DNA of 21,027 bases from contig JASLSL010000242.1 of NCBI GenBank assembly GCA_030743445.1, positions 1 through 21,027 of the forward strand, written 5' to 3'. The notes below the pieces were generated by a model that ran no database searches, was not told the origin of the DNA, and saw only the letters and a program-made list of their open reading frames with translations. The position numbers and the translations under genes were made by a program. This document shows positions 16,661 to 21,027 of the stretch, piece by piece (within the stretch, counting starts at the first letter, position 1; the number at the start of each line of letters is the position of its first letter). The stretch comes from Alphaproteobacteria bacterium. GTDB lineage: Bacteria; Pseudomonadota; Alphaproteobacteria; UBA8366.

Positions 16661-17524
16661 ATGACCATACTCGAAAACATCGATCGGACGGGCAGCCGCG
16701 ATTATCAACGCATCGCCGCGGCCCTCGACTTCTTGGTGCGCCATTTCGAAGAGCAACCTCGTCTCGAGGCGGTGGCGGACGAAGTCGGGCTCAGCCCCTA
16801 TCACTTCCAGCGTCTCTTTACGAGCTGGGCTGGGATCAGCCCGAAGAAGTTCCTCCAGCATCTGAGCCTGGAACGGGCCAAGGCGAGCCTTGCCGGGGAA
16901 GCGAGCGTGCTCGAGGCGGCCTACGATGCGGGGCTCTCGGGTCCCGGGCGGCTGCACGACCTGTTCGTCGCGCACGAGGCTGTCACCCCCGGCGAATGGA
17001 AGCGCGCGGGCGCGGGACTGGAGCTCTCCTACGGCTGGCATTCGAGTCCATTCGGCGATTGCCTGATCGTCGCGACCGAGCGCGGCGTCTGCGGCCTCGC
17101 CTTCGAGCTGGCGGCGGGGCGTGCGGCGACCGAAGAGGATTTGCTCGGCCCGTTCGGAGAAGCACGATGCGTCGAGGCGCCCGCCACGACCGAGAAATTC
17201 GCCGAGCAGGCCTTCGACGGCGCCGGCGGCGACCTTCGCGTGGTGCTGCGCGGCACGTCGTTCCAGATCAAGGTCTGGGAAGCGCTGCTGCGGATTCCGC
17301 CGGGCAAGGTGATGAGCTACGAGGGGCTGGCCCGGGCGGTCGGCAAGCCGGGTGCCGCACGCGCGGTGGCCGGAGCGGTCGCCCGCAACCCAGTGTCGTG
17401 GCTGGTGCCGTGCCACCGGATCATCCGCTCGACCGGCGCCATCACCGGCTATCGCTGGGGACCCGAGCGCAAGCGCGCGATGTTGGCGCTCGAAGCGGCC
17501 GAGGCCGAGGCCGCCGCCGCCTAA
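16661..17524 (+). CDS. Ada-like fusion: AraC-type regulator plus methylated-DNA-[protein]-cysteine S-methyltransferase
   Basis: 287 residues. Residues about 15-105 are an AraC-type double helix-turn-helix (VADEVGLSPYHFQRLFTSWAGISPKKFLQ and following). Residues about 120-200 are the methyltransferase N-terminal ribonuclease-like domain. Residues about 200-280 are the catalytic domain with SFQIKVWEALLRIPPGKVMSY, and the acceptor Cys251 lies in the PCHR motif (WLVPCHRII). The protein transfers a methyl group from O6-methylguanine to itself. The N-terminal methyl-phosphotriester domain of full Ada, which activates the regulator, is missing. GTG 16655 in the same frame is a possible alternative start, with GGGAG 14 nt before it. 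The stop overlaps the convergent cysQ stop by 2 nt. It stands alone after the palindromic element. Confidence 0.9.
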   Translation: MTILENIDRTGSRDYQRIAAALDFLVRHFEEQPRLEAVADEVGLSPYHFQRLFTSWAGISPKKFLQHLSLERAKASLAGEASVLEAAYDAGLSGPGRLHDLFVAHEAVTPGEWKRAGAGLELSYGWHSSPFGDCLIVATERGVCGLAFELAAGRAATEEDLLGPFGEARCVEAPATTEKFAEQAFDGAGGDLRVVLRGTSFQIKVWEALLRIPPGKVMSYEGLARAVGKPGAARAVAGAVARNPVSWLVPCHRIIRSTGAITGYRWGPERKRAMLALEAAEAEAAAA

Positions 17525-18294
17525 CCCTTCGCACCCCAGGCGATGAAGTGGGGATTCTCGAAACCCGGTTTGGCGTAGAGCAGGGGGTCGCCCTCGGCGG
17601 TCTCGACCCGACCGCCGGCGGCGTCGAGCACCGCCTGTCCCGCCGCGGTATCCCACTCCATGGTCCGCCCGAAGCGTGGATAGAGGTCAGCCTTGCCCTC
17701 GGCGAGGCGGCAGAATTTCAACGAACTGCCCGCGTTGCTCATCTCGGCGACGGTGTGGTCGGCGAGGAACCGGTCGAGCACTTCGGTGTCGCCGTGACGC
17801 CGGCTCGCCACGACGATCAGGCCGTCGGCGGGCGGCGTTCGCGCCGCTATGCCTTGGGCCGCACCGGCTCCTTCCTGGCGGAATGCGCCCAGGCCCGCGG
17901 CACCGGTATAGGTCAGATCGAGCGTCGGGGCAAAAACGATTCCCGCGACCGGACGGCGGTCCCGGATCAGCGCGATATTGACGGTGAACTCGCCGTTGCG
18001 GCTGACGAACTCGGCGGTGCCGTCGAGCGGGTCGACGAGCCAGAACGGACCGCCGCCGACCTCTGGGCCGCCGTGCTCGGCGAAGGACTCCTCGGCCACC
18101 ACCGGAATGTTCGGGGTCAATGTCGCGAGTGCCGCGGCGATGATCGCCTCCGAGGCGAGATCGGCCTCGGTCACCGGCGAATCGTCGGCCTTCAGCTCGA
18201 CTTCGAACTCGTGCCCGTAAACTTCCATGATCGCCGCCCCCGCCCGCTTGGCGATGTCGACCAAGTCCGGCAGCAGTGCCGCGGGATCGGTCAT
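17521..18294 (-). CDS. cysQ: 3'(2'),5'-bisphosphate nucleotidase CysQ (inositol monophosphatase superfamily)
   Basis: 257 residues. Metal-binding motifs of the family are all visible: SPVTEAD (39-45), VVAEES with Glu68/Glu69, WLVDPLDGTAEF (Asp88, Asp91) and the C-terminal MEWDTAAGQAVL with Asp215. The order and spacing fit CysQ better than SuhB. The enzyme hydrolyses 3'-phosphoadenosine-5'-phosphate to AMP, removing a by-product of sulfate assimilation and sulfotransfer. The start ATG 18294 forms an ATGA overlap with the stop of the molybdenum hydroxylase gene, so it is translationally coupled as the last gene of a minus-strand operon. Its TAG stop overlaps the stop of the Ada-like gene. No sulfate-assimilation genes are in the window. 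Confidence 0.9.
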   Translation of the reverse strand: MTDPAALLPDLVDIAKRAGAAIMEVYGHEFEVELKADDSPVTEADLASEAIIAAALATLTPNIPVVAEESFAEHGGPEVGGGPFWLVDPLDGTAEFVSRNGEFTVNIALIRDRRPVAGIVFAPTLDLTYTGAAGLGAFRQEGAGAAQGIAARTPPADGLIVVASRRHGDTEVLDRFLADHTVAEMSNAGSSLKFCRLAEGKADLYPRFGRTMEWDTAAGQAVLDAAGGRVETAEGDPLLYAKPGFENPHFIAWGAKG

Positions 18295-20579
18295 TTCGCT
18301 TGCCTAATCGCGCGCCAGATCCGCTCGGGCGTCGTCGGCATGTCGATATGGCCGATGCCGAGCGGCGCCAGCGCGTCGAGCACCGCGTGGACCACCGCCG
18401 CCGGTGCGCCGACCGCACCGGTTTCGCCCGCACCCTTGATGCCCATCGGATTGGTCCGGCACGGGGCGTTCTGGTTGAAATCCACCGTAAAGGACGGCAG
18501 GTCGTCGGCCCGCGGCATGCAGTAATCCATGAGCGAGCCGGTCACGAGCTGCCCCGATTCATCGTAAACGGATTGCTCCATCAGCGCTTGGCCGATGCCC
18601 TGGGCGATGCCGCCATGGACCTGCCCTTCGAGCAGCAGGGGGTTCACCACCACGCCGTAATCGTCGACCACGGTGAAGGCGACGAGCGCGGTTTCGCCCG
18701 TCTCGCCGTCAATCTCGACTTCGGCGATATGACAGCCGTTGGGGTAGGTATTGTCGTCGGCGACGAAGAAATTCTCGGCCGCAAAGCCCCGATCGTGGTC
18801 CGCGACCTCGCCGAGGCCGAGGCGCCGGTCGGTGCCGGCGACCGCGAAGGTTCCGTCGGCGTACTCGATGTCGACCGCCGCGACCTCCAACAAATCGGCG
18901 GCAAGCTCTTTGCCCTCCTCGATCAGGGCGCCCGCCGCCTTGTCGCAGGCGATACCGCCGTTCAGCAGCGAGCGCGACCCACCCGTGCCGTGGCCGGATT
19001 TCACCAGATCGGTGTCGCCCTGCACCAGCCTGACCCGCTCGATGTCGATGTCGAGCTTGGCGGCGACGATCTGGGGGAAGGCGGTCGCGTGCCCCTGGCC
19101 GTTCGACTGGTTGCCGATATAGATGGTGACAAGGCCGGTCTGGTCGACTTCGAGCGTCGCCGTCTCGCCCATGCCGAAGCGCACGCCCTTGACGTAGCAC
19201 CCGATGCCGAGGCCGCGCAGCCTACCGGCCGCCGCCGCATCGGCGCGCCGCGCCTCGAAACCCGCGAGGTCGGCGTGCCGCGCCGCCTGTTCCAACGTGC
19301 CCTCGAAGTCGCCCGAATCGTAGGTCCAGATGATCGGGGTCTCGTAGGGAAACTGGTCCGGCTGGATGAAGTTGCGCCGCCGCACCTCGGCCTGGTCGAT
19401 GCCGAGCTCGCGCGCGATCGCATTCAGCGCCCGCTCGACCACGTAGATCGCCTCCGGGTGACCGGCGCCGCGATAGGCGTCGACCGGCACCGTATTGGTG
19501 AAGACGGCCCGGACCTCGGTATAGATCGCCGGAATCACATAGACCCCGGTCAAGTTGCCGGCGCCGCAATCGGCGACGATATAAGGCGCAAAGTTAGAGA
19601 CATAGGCGCCGAGATTGCCGGTCGTGAGCGAGCGGAGCCCCAGAATCCGGCCCTCGTCGTCATAGCCGACCTCGACCCGGTTGATTTGGTCGCGGCCCTG
19701 GTAGTCGGAAACGAATCCGTCGGCCGAGCGCTCGGCGACCCATTTGACCGGGCGGCCGAGGTCGCGCGCCGCGAGCAGCACGAGGGGTTGCTCCGGGTAG
19801 AGGAATATCTTCAACCCGAAGCCGCCGCCGACGTCGTCGGTCACGACCCGGAATTTGTCCTTCGGCAGCTTGAAGATGTCCTCGGCCAATTGGTCCCGGA
19901 CCGAGTGCGGTCCCTGGGTCGGAGTGCGCAGGGTGAGGCGCTCGCCGTCCCACTCGCCGATCGCCGATCGCGCCTCGATGCTGTTGATGATCAGCCGGTT
20001 GTTGACGAGCTCGAGCGCCAGGCGGTGCGGCGCCCCATCGATCGCCGCGGCAGTCGCCGCCTCGTCGCCCTCGGCCCAAAGGAAACAGGTGTTCCGGGGC
20101 GCCTCCGCCCAGAGCTGGGGCGCCTCCGGATCGGCCGCGGTCCGGGTGTCGGTCGCGGCCGGCAGCGGGTTGTAGTCGACCGCGATCAGCTCCGCCGCGT
20201 CCTTCGCCTGGTCCACCGTTTCGGCGACGACGAAGGCGACCGGTTGGCCGATGTAAAGCGTCCGGTCGTCGGGCAGGATCGGGAAGGGCGGTTGGTTCAT
20301 CGGCGAGCCGTCCTTCTGGTCGACCGGCGCCTTGCACTGAATCGTGCCGAAGCCCGCCGCCTTGGTATCGGCCGCCGTGTAGACCGCGAGCACCCCCGGC
20401 GCCGCCTCGGCGGCCCCCGTGTCGATCGTGCGGATCGCGGCATGGGCGTGCGGCGAGCGCAGCACGTGGCCGTGGGCCTGGTCCTCGAGGTCGATGTCCT
20501 CGGTGTAGCGGCCGCGCCCGGTGAGCAGCCGTGGGTCCTCGAGCCGCTCGACTGGCTGGCCAACGCCGAATTTCGTCAT
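18291..20579 (-). CDS. Molybdenum hydroxylase large subunit (xanthine dehydrogenase / form-II CoxL-like)
   Basis: 762 residues. The N-terminal aldehyde oxidase a/b hammerhead domain (about 15-135; RLEDPRLLTGRGRYTEDI) is followed by the molybdopterin-cytosine-dinucleotide-binding part. Visible are DVGGGFGLK (near 260), the active-site loop AYRGAGH at 368-374, GQGHATAFPQ, GTGGSRSL and the C-terminal GIKGAGETGAVG with the catalytic Glu719. The loop places it with form-II CoxL-like proteins (AYRGAGR), not true aerobic CO dehydrogenases (AYxCSFR), and the last Arg is His here. It would hydroxylate an aldehyde or N-heterocycle. The FAD and 2Fe-2S subunits usually encoded beside it are not in the window. 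ATG 20579 directly abuts the stop of the AMMECR1 gene. Confidence 0.9.
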   Translation of the reverse strand: MTKFGVGQPVERLEDPRLLTGRGRYTEDIDLEDQAHGHVLRSPHAHAAIRTIDTGAAEAAPGVLAVYTAADTKAAGFGTIQCKAPVDQKDGSPMNQPPFPILPDDRTLYIGQPVAFVVAETVDQAKDAAELIAVDYNPLPAATDTRTAADPEAPQLWAEAPRNTCFLWAEGDEAATAAAIDGAPHRLALELVNNRLIINSIEARSAIGEWDGERLTLRTPTQGPHSVRDQLAEDIFKLPKDKFRVVTDDVGGGFGLKIFLYPEQPLVLLAARDLGRPVKWVAERSADGFVSDYQGRDQINRVEVGYDDEGRILGLRSLTTGNLGAYVSNFAPYIVADCGAGNLTGVYVIPAIYTEVRAVFTNTVPVDAYRGAGHPEAIYVVERALNAIARELGIDQAEVRRRNFIQPDQFPYETPIIWTYDSGDFEGTLEQAARHADLAGFEARRADAAAAGRLRGLGIGCYVKGVRFGMGETATLEVDQTGLVTIYIGNQSNGQGHATAFPQIVAAKLDIDIERVRLVQGDTDLVKSGHGTGGSRSLLNGGIACDKAAGALIEEGKELAADLLEVAAVDIEYADGTFAVAGTDRRLGLGEVADHDRGFAAENFFVADDNTYPNGCHIAEVEIDGETGETALVAFTVVDDYGVVVNPLLLEGQVHGGIAQGIGQALMEQSVYDESGQLVTGSLMDYCMPRADDLPSFTVDFNQNAPCRTNPMGIKGAGETGAVGAPAAVVHAVLDALAPLGIGHIDMPTTPERIWRAIRQAK

Positions 20580-21027
20580 TCAGCCGTCCGCCGCTGCGTC
20601 AGTGGTGGGTGCGGCGCCAGGTTTGATCGAGATCGCGGCGAAGCGCCAAGCGCGAAAATTACCCGACCAATGGTCGGCGGCGAGGCCCGCCTTCACCTTG
20701 AGCCGATCGAGGAATTGCACCGGCTTCGGCAGGCCTTCCCAGACCTGGGGCAGGAACACGCCGCGCTTGTTGCCGTCGGTGATGATCAAGCCGTCCTGTT
20801 TCGGTCGAAGCTGGCTCAGCAGGTCGGCCTCGTCCTTGAAGCTCATTTCCGCGGGCTTGCCGAGCAGCGAGATCGAGAGCTGCAGGCCTTGTTTTTCGTC
20901 CTCCTGCAACGGCGCGAAGCGCGGATCCTTGAACGCGGCCTTGTAGGCGTTGGTCGCGACGTCGGCGATCAGCGGTTGGTGCGCCTCGACGGTGCCGATG
21001 CAGCCTCTCAGCTTGCCGTTCCGGATC
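20580..21027 (-). CDS. AMMECR1-domain protein (AmmeMemoRadiSam protein A type), C-terminal part
   Basis: The frame is open from the right window edge to a TGA at 20580-20582 (148 residues seen). The family signature LRGCIGTVE lies near the edge, followed by AAFKDPRFAPL, GLQLSISLLGKP, GLIITDGNKRGVFLPQVWE, and FLDRLKVKAGL, in the order expected for AMMECR1. The N-terminus is missing. AMMECR1 proteins often occur with a MEMO-like protein and a radical SAM enzyme; the biochemical role is not settled. The stop abuts the ATG of the molybdenum hydroxylase gene with no gap, suggesting coupling. An ATG at 20909 is internal to the domain and is not the start. The low-complexity tail PGAAPTTDAAADG is probably disordered. 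Confidence 0.88.
   Translation of the reverse strand, partial: IRNGKLRGCIGTVEAHQPLIADVATNAYKAAFKDPRFAPLQEDEKQGLQLSISLLGKPAEMSFKDEADLLSQLRPKQDGLIITDGNKRGVFLPQVWEGLPKPVQFLDRLKVKAGLAADHWSGNFRAWRFAAISIKPGAAPTTDAAADG

Noticed and set aside
18291..20579. Aerobic carbon monoxide dehydrogenase (form I)
   Set aside because: The loop is AYRGAGH, not the Cys-containing form-I signature, and the companion subunits are not visible.

Overview
This is a GC-rich window of an alphaproteobacterial chromosome, most like a Rhodospirillales-type genome. That placement is inferred from the conserved order ruvB - ybgC - tolQ - tolR - tolA - tolB - pal - cpoB - tilS - ftsH - glmM, from a proline/lysine-rich (not alanine-rich) TolA, and from strong GC bias at third codon positions. 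No tRNA, rRNA, CRISPR array, transposase or phage gene is visible.

Region 1 (1-7441, plus strand) is the envelope-constriction cluster. The 3' end of ruvB overlaps ybgC. Then come tolQ, tolR, tolA and tolB, tightly packed and partly overlapping, which encode the Tol motor and its periplasmic partner. A 150-bp AT-richer gap with a promoter-like sequence and a perfect 8-bp hairpin precedes the lipoprotein gene pal. A GC-rich terminator-like hairpin separates pal from cpoB, and cpoB overlaps tilS, the essential tRNA-Ile lysidine synthetase gene.

Region 2 (7442-11096) holds ftsH, which uses a TTG start and has a sigma-32-like promoter candidate inside the end of tilS. It also holds a convergent minus-strand gene for a polytopic GT-C-like membrane glycosyltransferase. 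That gene sits between ftsH and glmM and is the least conserved-looking insertion in the housekeeping part.

Region 3 (11097-16455, plus strand) is a compact co-directional run: glmM, thiD, a PhzF-family isomerase, an EamA/DMT permease, a fold-type II PLP dehydratase (threonine-dehydratase-like) and a GNAT acetyltransferase. Two junctions are 4-bp overlaps. The last four genes look like a small amino-acid-related metabolism/export module added downstream of cell-wall and thiamine housekeeping genes. A 118-bp REP/MITE-like palindromic element closes this run.

Region 4 (16661-21027) has an Ada-like fusion (AraC regulator plus O6-methylguanine methyltransferase) on the plus strand. Its stop overlaps the stop of a minus-strand operon read from the right edge: an AMMECR1-domain gene (truncated by the window), a molybdenum hydroxylase large subunit of the CO-dehydrogenase form-II type with an Arg-to-His change in the signature loop, and cysQ. 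The stop/start junctions in this operon are abutting or overlapping.

Most of the window is ordinary housekeeping sequence. The points most worth a second look are the AMMECR1 - molybdenum hydroxylase - cysQ operon, the PhzF - EamA - dehydratase - GNAT module, the RNA/DNA structure candidates upstream of pal, cpoB, ftsH and glmM, and the 18-bp in-frame duplication in the EamA gene.
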